Assembly (NCBI GenBank): GCA_014529385.2
Contig: CM043967.1
Span: forward strand, 2,750,501 to 2,814,500
Length of the DNA stretch: 64,000 nucleotides
Direction: 5' to 3'
DNA from: Adiantum capillus-veneris
Taxonomy: Eukaryota; Streptophyta; Polypodiopsida; Polypodiales; Pteridaceae
A program made the position numbers and the translations under genes. The notes beneath the pieces were generated by a model, which saw only the letters and a program-made list of their open reading frames with translations, ran no database searches and was not told where the DNA came from. Shown piece after piece: positions 30,723-44,721 of the stretch. Position 1 is the stretch's first letter; each line of letters opens with the position of its first letter.

Positions 30723-32990
30723 TTTTTTGATCTCTAATTGCTTCCATATATTTGTGAACAAGATGCAACTATGGAAATTCGTATAGGATATCTCATTGGC
30801 TTCATTGTTAGTTGGAATGCTCAAGTAGCCTGATATGCTCCTCTCAAAAGAGAAGCACCAAAAGCAATCATGAGAGCCATGGCGTAAGATTTCGTCAAGC
30901 ATCTCTCCGCTACCTATACACAGTAGTAATGCAAGCATCACTTAGTCAATACTATAACAATCAAGCACTTAATAAAATCTCTTTGAGACAATATTCTTGA
31001 GAGAGTCTTATATACCTGCCACATGCTCCAAAGGGGAGCTATTGGGACCCTCGTACTGTTCTGACAAGATTCTCCCTTATAATAATAGAGAGCGACATGT
31101 TTTGATATCGCTCAATAACCATCCTTTTCTTCTAGAGAAATTGAAAAAGAAATGTGCAATATCAACAAGAAGCATCCCAAGTTGACGTTGTTCATCTGTG
31201 ATTCCCTGCTCTACACTTAGAATGTGAGGCAGACACCACTGTACAAATTTTTGACACTCTTTTGCCTTGAACATTTTAAAGTGCTTTGATAGATTTCTTG
31301 GCCATCGCCCTGAGTACAATATAATCTTTGGAATGGAAGATGTAACCTCCTTAATGGCATTGTCGATGTCACGCTTCATTGGTGTGGTAGCATATGAGAT
31401 CAACTTTTTGATGTACTTCTGAAATAAGTTCAGAGATAGTACATGCATAGCATCATATACTAAGTCTTTTGACAGGTCGAATGCATATAAGTGATACAAT
31501 CTCCAGAGAATGGATTACCCGGACAAACCTGCATCCCGTAGTATATCTTCTTTAGCTTCTTTAGTAGAAGATCGTTTGGCTCGTTTGATTGCTAACCACA
31601 TGTCTTCTACATGTCAACCTTGAGGAGGATGTCTAGCTTGAAATCTGTTATTATCATACACATATCTTCACCCATTTGCATCTAGCCGAAGTGATGCATG
31701 TGCTTTACAACATCGACAAAAGCTCTTTCCACCATCTTTGAATTGTCCCATCTTACATTGAGCTGGATGGTCCCCAATGCACATCATTAGGATTCCTCGC
31801 AGCTTCGTTGTTTCATCTCGAAGCCCTTGATGAATACGGCTTTTGTTGTAGGCATATTAAGCTTCGAAACCATCTAAAAATAAGCTTTCTAGATCCAGAA
31901 GCAATGGTTGTCGGAAAGAAGACAGAATGTCTCCATGCTTCTTCTCCAACTCTTTGCTTGATAGGGGAAGAGACAGTATTGGAATAGAACCAAGAGTAGA
32001 TCGTTTTCCTCCATTCAAGACAGTAACCTCAACTACTGCACTATCCTTCATAGTTGTTGATGCTGCCTGAAATCCATCCCAGTGCAAAAGAAGAGAAAAA
32101 TTTCTTGGGTCTCCTTTGATAAGCTCTCTCTCTCCCCGAATATTCTTTTTACACCTAGTACATGTGAACTCGAGGCTTGTGTGTCCTCATTCCAGCTACT
32201 GAGAAGCTCTTTACTTGACAAACACTTAGGAAATGCATGATATGTCATCTTGCACTTGTCATTTTGACACACAACTGGAGCCTCCCAAAGGGCATCAGGA
32301 TTCCAAAAGTCTTGGTAAATCCGCATCTTCTCTCCATCTCAAACTTCTTGAATGAAGTCAGGAGACTGAGAAGGCTCCTTAACCAACCACCATTCTCGAG
32401 CTCTCCACATGCTTAAGAAATCATGACAATATTCTTCACTTTGACAGAGACACCTCAATTGATCTATCAACGATGTGTATAAGAATGGCATCATCTCTTT
32501 TCTGCTTCTACTGCACTTTGAACATCTTTCACAACATATAAGGCAATCCCGTTGACAACGTCTTGATCGGATTCCATCGATGCAAACACACATAGAGGTG
32601 TCTCGATCAGCATCTTCCTGGCTCGGTGGAAAGACTTGTGGTTCATGGGGATGACTTTCGCTGCCAAGACATAGTTTCCATTCCTGAGGAATGACCATAC
32701 CTTTGTCTTTATAGAGCTTTAGTATTTCGGAGAAGTTACTAGGTGTATTGAAATCATTAAGACTTCCATTCCAATCAGTGCTCTTGTCTGTCAATAGCTT
32801 AGCAAGACATTTCTCCTTACCTTCACAAACAGAGCCTAAGCCCTGAAATAAGATACGCATCACATCATCCTGAAGCTTTATGGAAGCTCGATGGGAATCC
32901 ATCACAGATTGGATTCTAATAATGGTATTCCAAATAGCTTCGTTGAGAGCATACTCGTGATTGTGCTATGTGTTCATTCTGTAAAATACG
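30723..32990 (-). pseudogene. CACTA-like transposase relic
   Basis: The pieces are on the minus strand in several frames. The N-terminal part (32905-32339, start MMDSHRASIKLQDDVMRILF) contains CVCIDGIRSRRCQRDCLICC and MMPFLYTSLIDQLRCLC, like the Cys-rich and following block of Transposase_21-type proteins. A middle part (32326-31857) has CKMTYHAFPKCLSS and FFCTGMDFRQH. Then 31499-31077 has DLVYDAMHVLSLNLFQKYIK and PRNLSKHFKMFKAKECQKFV, the usual order in CACTA/EnSpm-like transposases. Finally 30941-30723 has DCFWCFSFERSISGYLS followed by NNEANE, resembling DUF4218. Many stops lie between. I did not find CACTA terminal repeats. The chromodomain element's LTR meets it at 30722. Confidence 0.65.
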
Positions 32991-33842
32991 TTATTCACAC
33001 GTCACTACCAACCCATGAGAACTTGACTCCATGAATCATTAGAGAAATAGATTGCTAATTCCAATCCATGAGATTGCTATCTTGTTAGCACTTAGCATAA
33101 GTTTAGCATGTTAAGCCTATCATTTATCTCTCTCTCTCTCTCTCTCTCTCAAAACGATGACTCATGACTTTTTCGTATGATTTAAGTTGTAAAGCTTTTA
33201 TGGTGATACCTAAATGGTTTGTCCACGTTGGGGTATTCTAGCATTGGAACCTATGTCCTAATGAGTTCATTAGATTAGGTATTCTAGTTTTGGAACTCTG
33301 AATGGTTTGTACACGCATTTTCTGGTCACGCGCAAATAACTAAACCTACATAGTTCAACTATGCATGCATTGGCCAATCACGATTGCTCACATACACACG
33401 TCTGCTTCGGGCACGCAAATGCTGTACTACACTTCCCAGCATTTCATCCATAAGTGGTATCTTGTGCTGCAGTGCATACTCAAAGCAGCCTACCATGGTC
33501 CCTACTCCATACGCATCTTCATTGATCTTCTTACTGCGGATGCCCACACTCCTACAAGCTCATCGCACTCCTACAAGCTGACAATGTCTCAGCTAACGAA
33601 GGTGATTAATTTAGGGCAACTCCATTAATCACCCTGCCCATTCTCGCTGTCATTTACCAACAGGGTGTCTCGTATGAGGATTTCAATCGCGATCTCCAAA
33701 AAACTGCGAGAGAAAGCAACACTGAAGAGCATCTCATTACACAGAGCGCCATCCCTTCTATTATAATCACCCAAACCCACAGAGCGCCATCTCATAAAAG
33801 ATTTCCCAGTTGGTTATTATTGTTGTATAAGCATTGTTGTTT

Positions 33843-33881
<39 letters not shown>

Positions 33882-34446
33882 ATAGAATTATCTTCAAGTC
33901 CTTGCATGGATCGAATGCTCAACCCTAGCTATTTTTGGATTGGACAATCAAATGCCCTGATCAGAGACTAATTTTAGTGTGTCTTGTCTTCCTACCAAAT
34001 TGTTCGATGTTGTACATGCTTTGCCAACCTACATTAATAAACAAGTGTTTTATGTTTTGATCATACTAGTTGCAAGGCAGCAGGGAGGGTAATGAAAGGA
34101 CCCATTGTCAATCTAAAACATAAAACGGATTTGTAGCTAAGCCCAGAAAAGCACCGGTCACATGCCCAAGCTCGAAAAAATACGCTTCTTATCTCTGTTC
34201 TCATTCCCACCGACGTCAGCTACCTGCACGGCTACCTCTGCTTAAAGTTCTTTCTTACCGTGCAATACATAAAGCAAACCTGCGGCCTGTAGCAGTTAGC
34301 GGCCTTCATCTCATGAGATGTGCCTTGTCAATACTACCTTCAAGGCTTCAATCGAAGAGGATGGATAACATAGTAAGTTAAACATACCCGACGCATATTA
34401 TAAGGGCTTCTGTTTTACCCGAAGGAACTGATGATAGCTAGACCTT

Positions 34447-34501
<55 letters not shown>

Positions 34502-35120
34502 AGAGCTGCTACATCTAGCAGTACTTGTGTGGCTAGGGTACGTTGCTGCTAGGGACATCTGCAAGAGCGCTAAATATTATACAGCCGACTGTTGATTATA
34601 GGGACCATATATGCCTCCGCCGAGCCTTGTGCTGGGAGGTGCAGCAGCGAGCGCTATTCAGAAGATAGGTGAGTTAGAGTACTACCCACAGGCTGCACCG
34701 GGGCTCCAACGACAATGTAGCAGGCAGGAAATAAAACGTAAATAAGATTTCAATTCTCCAACCAGTGAAGGGCTAGAGTGCAGTAATCTAATTCATTCAA
34801 ACAATAGAAATAACGAGAGGCGAAAAAATGGAAATCGCCTCGTAAATTTAAGAGAACTCTGCAGGGACTTAATGCCTGCAGTTGGAGTTGGAGTATTGCA
34901 GCAGTATATATCGCGACGTCTTCTTCGAGATGTCGAATTGAAGCCTCCACAGCTGATATTTTGGGCAACTTACTCGCGATGGACAAGGCTTGATGGCGGC
35001 CTACAGGTTGCTATTCTGGTGTTTGCAGCTCCTTCAAATGAGATGGGATGCTCTGAGAGACTACGGAGAGCAGCTCCAGGGGTTGGCAGCTCATACACAT
35101 GAGCTAGGACCAGAGAGACA

Positions 35121-35160
<40 letters not shown>

Positions 35161-35240
35161 ACAAGTGATGGCGTCCTAGCTCCTAGCTGGTGTACTGAGA
35201 GAGAAGACACGATGGCGACCTGGGCACTGTCTGTGGGGTA

Positions 35241-35277
<37 letters not shown>

Positions 35278-36350
35278 AGGTGCTGGCCATTTGGGTGGGA
35301 CAACGTCCTCTGCACTATATCAGGCGAGTGGGCGCGATCATCGCAGCGCATCACCGCATGTAGTTGTGGCAGCTAGCACATCCACATGGAGACAGAGGGA
35401 AAAAAGTAGCTGCGCACTGCAATTGGCTCTTGGCGAAAGTGAGCCTTAACTCGTGGGGTGGCCCACAATAGCCAGCTATGGGGAGGACAATTTGCAAGCA
35501 GGGGTAGTTTTTCCCGCCCTCAATTCCTATTTGAGGCTCTCAAGGGAAAAATCATTTTTTCACACATGCAAAACTCCTTTTCTTGAATTTACCAAGAGGA
35601 AATTTTTATCAATTTGCTTTATTTTTTGGGTTTTTAAACTATTTTTCTCTATTTCGGGGTGGAATTGAAAACGGCACGATCTTAAGCTGAGACACATTTT
35701 TTCCGAACACTACTGTCAATAGAGTCCGCCTCAATAGACCCCGGTTGCCACGCCCCACACTTCCAAATTTACCAAAAAAAACCATGTGCCAATTTAGAGT
35801 GCATTCACATGGGTCTCAATTTACCCTTTCCAGGTTGAAAAGCTTGGCTTTTGCACATGATGCCACAGTTGGTAACGTAGAATCCTGCTCAGCAATCTCC
35901 AATCTCCACACTATATATCTATACTTGTACACACTATCCAACTAGACTAGTTGTTCTAACTTATTGAGATATTCATTTCCTAGTTTGAGCTCTTGGTAAT
36001 GTTAATGCATACATATAAGGATATTATGATTTTTATGGAGACGTTCATACTTGCGGGATATAGTTTACTTTGATTAAAAACATCTGGTACCAAGGGTATG
36101 GTCACACGAGGCTTAGTTGGCCGTAACATTTCTGACAGCGTGACGGAGTTTAGTTCGTGTCACTATGCCTTTTTCAGCATACTATGGAAAACTATGCCCG
36201 CTGCTTGCCGATCGCAACGTTGTTTCTCTCTCCTCGCCGCGCCTCATTCTCTCTCTCACTACTTGTGCTTGCCCATCGCCTTCTGAACAGTCGTACCTGT
36301 CTTCTTCAGGTCTCTTATTTACACCCGACGTAGTGTCGGGATATCAAAAA
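32991..36350. other. GA/TC microsatellite-rich spacer with no recognised gene
   Basis: Dinucleotide runs: (TC)n at 33130-33150 and 33845-33879; (AG)n at 34449-34499, 35127-35156 and 35245-35273. Open frames here are short or follow the microsatellites. Plant-like spacer; no promoter, RNA gene or terminal repeat that I can defend. Confidence 0.55.
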
Positions 36351-38560
36351 CATGCATACTATCCACCCAAAGAAGGGGTATATTGACAACTCTTCTAGCT
36401 TATTGTTGCTTATATGCTCAATCATTATCCAACTAGACAATATGTATCGCAATTATTATTGTGCATTATCTAAATCGTAGCTCGTAGTTGTCATTGTAGC
36501 TTATTAACTATCTCAATGTTAATATATCATATCTCAGTGTCTAACTAGACTAGAGTCCTAGGCACATGTTATAAGGCTTTACTACAATGGCTCAACAAAA
36601 AATATACATTTAGACTAGCATCAGTACTAATAAACATTATAGCTCATGAAATGTATCCATTTAGAAATGTAATAGACGATTAATCAAGCCCATTTAGAAT
36701 AGAAGTAAGAAATATTAATAAGAGGTGTTCTGGGAGTTACAAACAAAAGGAGAAGAGTCTTAGGCACTTTGTAATTTTAGGGGTAGTATCTTGAGAAGGT
36801 GTTTGTATCGTAGGGGTATTTCGGTAATCTTACACTACCATCTAGGGCCAAGCAATGCTAGCCGAGATATAATGGGTCATATACTTAATTACATGCGGTG
36901 TCATAATTATTATCACACCTTATTATCATGCACTATATGTATCGTATTTATCAATGTGCATTATTTATATTGTAGGCGTAGTTATAATTGTAGCTCATCA
37001 TCTCTCTCGATGTTAATATATCATATCTCAGTATCCAATTAGACTAGAGGCCTAAGCATGTATCATTATTATCCCACATTATTTATTCATAGATTGCATA
37101 TGCATTTATATTACTCTCTCTTATTTAATTATTTTCCCCATACTAAAGCCGCTAAATCAAGTCAAAAAATACTTTCAGAAGGTTAGAGATTAATATTGAT
37201 GAAACCACCTTATTATCATGCACTATCTTCTTATCTCTAATTTACACCCTATCTAGTGGGCAGCATAAACATGTACGATACTATCCACTCAAAGAAGGGG
37301 CATCGATCATAGCTCTTCTACCTTACAAGTTATATGCTAACTCATTATCCAGCTAGACTATATGTATCGTAATTATTAGGGTGCATTATTTATATTGTAG
37401 CTCGTAAATATTAATGTAGCACATCACCTCTCTCGATGTTAATATATCATATCTGAGTGTCCAACTAGTTAAGAGGTCTAGACATGCATCATTATTATCT
37501 TGCATACATTATTTATTCATAGATCCCACGTATTGAAATATGAAGGGCAAGTCGATAAAATTATCTATAAGTTGACACTCTATGTACATACAAAGCTTTA
37601 TATATTCAGTCATGGACATTGTCTATCTGTACATGTGGTATCATATTCATTGTAGGTAGGTGTTTATATCGTTTCTCACTATTTCCCAACTAGAAAATAC
37701 ATGCAATACCATCATTGTTATCTCCTCACATATATATTATTACATCAATGTAATAATCACATATGGTATCCTAATTATCATCACACCTTATTATCATGCA
37801 CTACCTTCTTCTATCTCTTATTTACACTCGATGTAGTGGCCGGATATTAGAAACATGTACACTATCCACCCAAAGAAGGGAAATATTGACAACTCTTCGA
37901 ACTTATTGTTGCTTATATGCGCAGTCATTATCCAGCTAGACTATATGTATCGCAATTATTAGTGTGCATTATCTAAATTGTAGCTTGTCGTTATTATTGT
38001 AGCTCATCATATTTATTAGCATAATTATCATATTTATTGTAGCTCGTCGTAATAATTACATGCGGTATCATAATCATTATCATGCACTATCCTCTTATAT
38101 CTCTAAAATACACCCTATCTAGTGGATATCAGAAACATGTTCTACATCACACCATGCAACTAAAATAGAGCTTGCATAATTATATTTGTCTAATGTATAT
38201 TATCTTGTGAGATATATAAGGCAAGGATAGTGCTTAGTTATCAAAAACATGATATTCTATGTACATATGGAGTTTAAATCATGCATATACACTATCCATC
38301 TATAGAAGGTATTATAATGGTTGTTATTAAGGTTAAAATGTATATCCTAACTCACTACAGCTTCCCACATTAATATCTCTACACATGTATAAATACATAT
38401 TGAGTGCTTGGTATCTCCACACACGTATATGTACATACACATTATCTTAGACATTGATAATAATGTGGTAGTGTGTATTGAATTTATATAACAAATTTCT
38501 ATTGATCTATACATTTGTTTAGTTTTATATAAAATATATGCAAAATCCAGCAAATGATTT
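36350..38560. repeat. Diverged edge of the AT-rich satellite-like array
   Basis: Words of the array recur here in looser form: ccaactagactatatgtatcg and attattagtgtgcatta at about 36430, 36920, 37360 and 37940, and the caccctatctagtggatatc junction at 38105. Copies are too diverged for clean unit borders. Confidence 0.6.
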
Positions 38561-41500
38561 TATATAACATTTATTCTATGTGTATATACCGAGTTGTATA
38601 TATACATGGACATTGTTCATTTATGCACGAGGTAATATACTGTGATTGTAGGTTATTGTTTATATCCTATCTCACTATCCAACTATACCATAAATGCAAT
38701 TTTATCATTATTATCATGCACTATATTTGACGTAGGTGATTGCATGGATTATAAACATCTTATCATAATCATTATCGCACGTTATTATCACTCGAGTATA
38801 TCTCTTATTAATTTATATCCTATCAAGGTGTTATGTCGATACTCCTTGATATACATATTCATCTAGTGGATATCAGAAACATGCTCTACATCACACCATG
38901 CAACTAAAATAGAGCTTGCATAATTATATTTGTCTAATGTATATTATCTTGTGAGATATATAGGGCAAGTCTAGTGCTTAGTTATCAAAAACATGATATT
39001 CTATGTACATATGGAGTTGTATACATGCATGGACACTATCCATCTATAGAAGGGGTATTATAATGGTTGTTATCAAGGTTAAATATGTATATCCTAACTC
39101 ACTACAACTCCCCGACCACACATGTATACATACATATTGAGTGCTCGTTATCTCCACACACGTATACGTACACATTATCTTAGACATTGATAATAATGTG
39201 ATAAAATGGATTGTTATAATTTTTCATAACTCCACTGATTGAGCCTCATATTTGAACTCTCAATCATCACCATAGCCTAATCTAGGCTCTCATAAAGTAC
39301 ACTAGCTGAGGCCGCATCGTAATTATTATCTTGCATTGTTTATATCGTAGGTTTCAGATATGGAAATTATATAACAAATTCCTATTGATCTATATATTCG
39401 TTTGATTTTATATAAAAAATATATAAAATCCAGCAAATAATTTAATAAAACTTGTTATTCTATGTGTATATACCGAGTTGTATATATACATGGACATTGT
39501 TCATCTATACACGAGGTAACATATTGTGATCGTAGGTTATTGTTTTACATCCTATCTCACTATCCAACTATACCATACATGCAATTTTACGTTATTATCA
39601 TGCACTATATTTGACGTAGGTAATTGCATGGATTATAAACATCTTATCATAATTATTATCGCATGTTATTATCACTCGAGTATATCTCTAATTAATTTAT
39701 ATCCTATCAAGGTGTTTTGTTCATACCCCTTGATATACATCTATATTTAATATCAATTTTTCATTGGGCTCGTCGTAATAATTACATACGGTATCATAAT
39801 TATTATCATGCACTATCCTCTTATATCTCTAAAATACACCCTATATATATCTAGTGGATATCAAAAACATGCTCTATATCACACCATGCAACTAAAATAG
39901 AGCTTGCATAATTATATTTGTCTAATGTATATTCTCTTGTAAGATATATAGGGAATGTCTAGTGCTAAGTTATCATAAACATGATATTCTAGGTACATAT
40001 GGAGTTGTATACATGCATGGACACTATCCATCTATAGAAAGGGTATTATAATGGATCTTGACATGGACATAGTATCAAAAGGTCTATTTTACATGGATGG
40101 CCATTGTGAATATTATGTACATACATGTGTAGAGATAATATGTCAAATTATTTACATGCAGGGGCACTATTCATCTATAAATGTATACATGTAGGGACAC
40201 TATCAATTTATATAAGGGGTGTAATAATTATCCTACACGTTTACACGAAATCATATAGGATCTTGGCCCGATTGAGCGGGTTAGGGAAGCAATCACGAGA
40301 TGTGTGAGCATTATTCCACGCTATGTTCATATAAGTAGACAAAATTTTGAGTGCAATAATGACTTTAATGTCCACTATCCAACTAGACTATATCGTAGCT
40401 CACATATATTGTAATTATTATGTAGCAAATACCTCTTGATATACATATAATTTGTCCATTGTAGCAAATTCCTATTGATCTGTATATTTGTTTAGTTTTA
40501 TGTAAAATATATGCAAAATCCAGTAGATAATTTTATATAACTTGTTATTCTATGTGACATATATACCGAGTTGTATATATACATGGACATAGTTCATCTA
40601 TACACGAGGTAACATACTATGATTGTAGGTTATTGTTTATATCCTATCTCACTATCCAACTATACCATACATGCAATTTTACCATTATTATCATGCACTA
40701 TATTTGACGTAGGTAATTGCATGGATTATAAACATCTTATCATAATTATTATCGCACGTTATTATTGCTCGAGTATATCTCTAATTAATTTATATCCTAT
40801 CAAGGTGTTATGTTCATACCCCTTGATATACATCTACATTTAATATCAATTGTTCATTGGGCTCGTCGTACTAATTACATGCGGTATCATAATCATTATC
40901 ATTCACGATCCTCTTAGATCTCTAAAGTACACCCTAATATATCTAGTGGATATAAGAAACATGTTCTACATCACACGGTGCAACTAAAATAGAGCTTGCA
41001 TAATTATATTTGTATAATGTATATTATCTTGTGAGATATATAGGGAATGTCTAGTGCTAAGTTATCATACACATAAAATTCTAAGTACATATGGAGTTGT
41101 ATACATGCATGGACACTATCCATCTATAGAAGGGTATTATAATGGTTGTTATCAAGGTTAAATATGTATATCCTAACTCACTACAGCTCCCCACAGTAAT
41201 ATATCCACACATATATACATATGTATCGAGTGCTCGGTAGCTCCAAACACCTGTACGTACATACACATTATCTTAGACATTGATAATAATGTGGTAGTGT
41301 GGATTGTTTTAATTTTTCATAACTCCACTATTTGAGCCTCCTATTTGAACTCTCAATCATCATCATAACCTAATCTAGGCTAGCGCTATCATGAAGTAGA
41401 CTAGAGGCCGCAATATCGTAATTATTATCTTGCATTGTTTATATCGTAAGTCGCATATATTGAAAATACATAACAAATTCCTATTGACATATATATTCCT

Positions 41501-42960
41501 TTAGTTTTATATAGATATATATGCAAACTCTAGCAAGTATGTTTATAGAACTTGTTATTCTATGTGTATATATTGAGTTGGATATATACATTGACATTGT
41601 TCATCTATACACAAGGTATCATACTGTGATTGTAGGTTATTGTTTATATCCTATCTCACTATCTAACTATACCATACATGCAATTTTGTTATTATTATCA
41701 CGCACTATATTTGAAGTTATAAGTAATTGCATGGATTGTAAACATCTTATCATAATTATTATCGCACACTATTATCACTCGAGTATGTCTCTAATTAATT
41801 TATATCCTATCAAGGTGTTATGTTGATACCCCTTGATATACATCTTCATTTAATATATAGTTTTCCAAAAATATGTAGGACATCTATATTAATAGTCTAT
41901 ATCTTGACATGGAAATAATATCAAAAGGTCCATTTTACACGAATCACCATTTTGAATAATATGTATACCTACGTAGAGATAATATGTGAGATTATTTTAT
42001 CTTTGTTATGTTGATACCTTTTGATGTACATCTTCATTTAATATATAATTTTTCTAAAAGATGTACGGCATCCATATATTGATTGTGTCTATATCTTGAC
42101 ATGGACATAGTATCAAACGGTCCATTTTACATGGATGGTCATTGTGAATATTATGTACATACATGTATAGAGATAATATGTCAAATTATTTACATGCAGG
42201 GGCACTATCCGTCTATAAATGTATACATGTAGGGACACTATCAATTTATATAAGGGGTGTTATAATTATCCTACATGTTTACATGAAATCGTATTTGATC
42301 TTGGCCAGATCAGGCGGGCTAGGGAAGCAATGACGAGACATTGATAATAATGTGGTAGTGTGGATTGTTTTCATTTTTCATAACTCCACGATTTGAGCCT
42401 CCTATTTGAACTCTCAATCATCATCATAACCTAATCTAGGCTAGCATGAAGTAGACTAGAGGCCGCATCGTAATTATTATCTTGCATTGTTTATATCGTA
42501 GGTCGCATATATTGAAAATATATAACAAATTCCTATTGATCTATATATTCATAACTTGTTATTCTATGTGACGTATATACCGAGTTGTATATATACATGG
42601 ACATTGTTCATCTATACACGAGGTAACATACTGTGACTGTAGGTTATTGTTTATATCCTATCTCACTATCCAACTATACCATACATGCAATTTTACCATT
42701 ATTATCATGCACTATATTGGACGTAGGTAATTGCATGGATTATAAACATCTTATCATAATTATTATCGCACGTTATTATTGCTTGAGTATATCTCTAATT
42801 AATTTATATCCTATCAAGGTGTTATGTTCATACCCCTTGATATACATCTACATTTAATATCAATTGTTCATTGGGCTCGTCATAATAATTACATGCGGTA
42901 TCATAATCATTACCATGCACTATCCTCTTAGATCTCTAAAATACACCCTATATATATCAA
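38560..42960. repeat. AT-rich satellite-like array, left block
   Basis: The anchor gtaggttattgtttatatcc recurs at about 38650, 39533, 40626, 41631 and 42640. Two versions alternate from 40619: B (later words tttgacgtaggtaattgcat) at 40619 and 42633, and A (tttgaagttataagtaattg) at 41626. B-to-B spacing is about 2014 bp. The two leftmost copies (38642, 39526) are both B-like. Short frames that repeat with the DNA are not genes. Confidence 0.85.
42956..42960. repeat. Target-site duplication, left copy
   Basis: The left copy is atcaa; the right copy at 50173-50177 is atcta. The empty site in another array copy (around 52215, tatatatctagtggatatc) shows atcta was original. Confidence 0.75.
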
Positions 42961-43080
42961 TGTTGGGAGAAGAGGGGGAGATCGACCGCTTAAAATACTC
43001 AACACAAGCTTCTAAGCAATCACCATCAAACTGTCCACCTCTTCCTCCAATTTCCAAGCACACACACTCACCTAGACTAT

Positions 43081-43153
<73 letters not shown>

Positions 43154-43692
43154 TAAACATAGAATTGACATAGACAAGCTTGTAAGAGAGTGTAAGATAT
43201 GTGTAAGAGATGGAGACTAGATTAGAGAGTACACAGCAAATAACCATAGCATAAGAGAGTAGAGAAGAGAATCTGCAAGAGAAAGGCCTAAATCTAGCCC
43301 CAAACTCCACAGCACCTCTCTTGTGGAGTTGGTATTTAATATATTCTTTTGAGTTTAAGGTGCCAAAAATGGAGGCCCCTCTTTTACAACCACTTCACTT
43401 TTGTAAATGAGTGAAGCTCATTAGTTCTTGCATGACCCATAAGGGGAGTTCCCACTACAACTATTTACAGAGCCATAGTGGCTTATTGAAATGATGTTCT
43501 AAGATACTGTGCAAATATAAAATGGCCAAGAGTAATTGTCGTCGCCTCTTCATCAACTCCCCGCATTCCACTCTACAAAATCATCATCAACTCAATTAGT
43601 AAACTAAATAGACAGCACATAATTAACCATTACGCCCAACTATCCCAATTGCAGCTAACTACTACAACAGGAGGGTGCCCAGATTCGTAACA
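42961..43692 (-). repeat. 3' LTR of the inserted gypsy element
   Basis: The LTR runs from tgttgggagaagaggg to attcgtaaca on the plus strand. It contains a long (CA)n run at 43081-43151. The minus-strand polypurine tract (ggtgggaggga) lies just to its right. Confidence 0.92.
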
Positions 43693-43740
43693 TCCCTCCC
43701 ACCAGGGATAGCAACTATCCTCAGTTGCTCAATAGAGAAA

Positions 43741-44721
43741 TCAATTGGACCGTGAGTGATGGAAAGTGTGGAGAAGGTTGGGAAAGTTGCGAAAAAACTT
43801 TTCAGGCATCCATTTGGCATCCTCTCTAGGGTGGCCCTTGAAAGTCAAAAGGTATCGGTTATAAACCATTCCAATGCGTGTAGTGGTGGTCTCATGGTCA
43901 ACTATTTTGTCAGGGATGAGTTGCTCTTCTTGGTCTACAAGTGAAGGTGGGTCGTCATAAATGTGGTGTGGAGGTAGGGGTCCTCGGAATGGGCATAAAA
44001 GACTAATGTGAAAGGCATTGTGAATGTGCCAATGTGCAGGTAGTTCTAAACGGAAAGAAACATCATTAATGACAGCCGAAATTTTGGAAGGTCCATAAAA
44101 ACGAGGAGCAAGCTTCACAAAGACATTTGTATCATGAACACTATTGATCCTGCGTTTTTCAATTCGAAGTAAAACATGATCACCTTCTTTGAATTGGTGT
44201 GCCTTGGGGTGTTTGTTAGCATGCTTGATGTAAAGTTCTTGTGAGTGTTTAATGGCAGAATGCACACTTGCATAAATATCATGAAAGTCAGTAGTGAAAT
44301 CATCAGCGCCAGGCACAACATTAGAAAGACGTGAAGCAGGAGTAGGAAGAGAGTGACCATATACAATTTCAAATGGAGACTTACCCGTGGCAGTGTGAGT
44401 GTTGTTGTTGTATGCAAATTGCAAAATATGTATGTAATCATCCCATTTCTTAGTTTGAGAAGAAACATAAGCCTTTAACAAGTCAATAATAGTGCGATTG
44501 GTGACTTCGGTTTGACCATCGGATTCAGGATGGAATGCAGAAGTGAAGTCAAGTGTAGTGCCAAGATTTTCAAATACAGTAGTCCAAAAAGCACTACAAA
44601 ATTTTGAGTCTTGATCAGAAATAATCACTTTAGGCAAACCATGATGTGGAAAAATAGTCTTAAGAAACAAAAGTGCAGCTTGATGTGCTGTGAGTGTTTT
44701 CTTGTTTAGAGAAACGATCAA
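43741..44721 (-). pseudogene. Integrase catalytic core and chromodomain-like end
   Basis: The frame holds IISDQDSKFCSAFW (second catalytic Asp, ~44620), FHPESDGQTEVTNRTI (with the Glu, ~44540), a GPY/F-like block APRFYGPSKIS and a chromodomain-like tail RYLLTFKGHPREDAKW (~43820). The first part of integrase is in another frame (45841-44660), so a frameshift near 44710 splits the enzyme. The stop at 43741 lies about 30 bases from the polypurine tract, as expected. Confidence 0.9.

Noticed and set aside
30723-32990. A host gene encoding a Cys-rich protein
   Set aside because: The order of motifs matches CACTA-like transposases and many stops interrupt it.
33845-35273. CRISPR-like or regulatory array from repeated GA/TC blocks
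   Set aside because: Simple dinucleotide microsatellites without spacers; the window is eukaryotic.
43077-43310. Cys-Val repeat peptide frames at the CA run
   Set aside because: Pure translation of a dinucleotide repeat inside an LTR.
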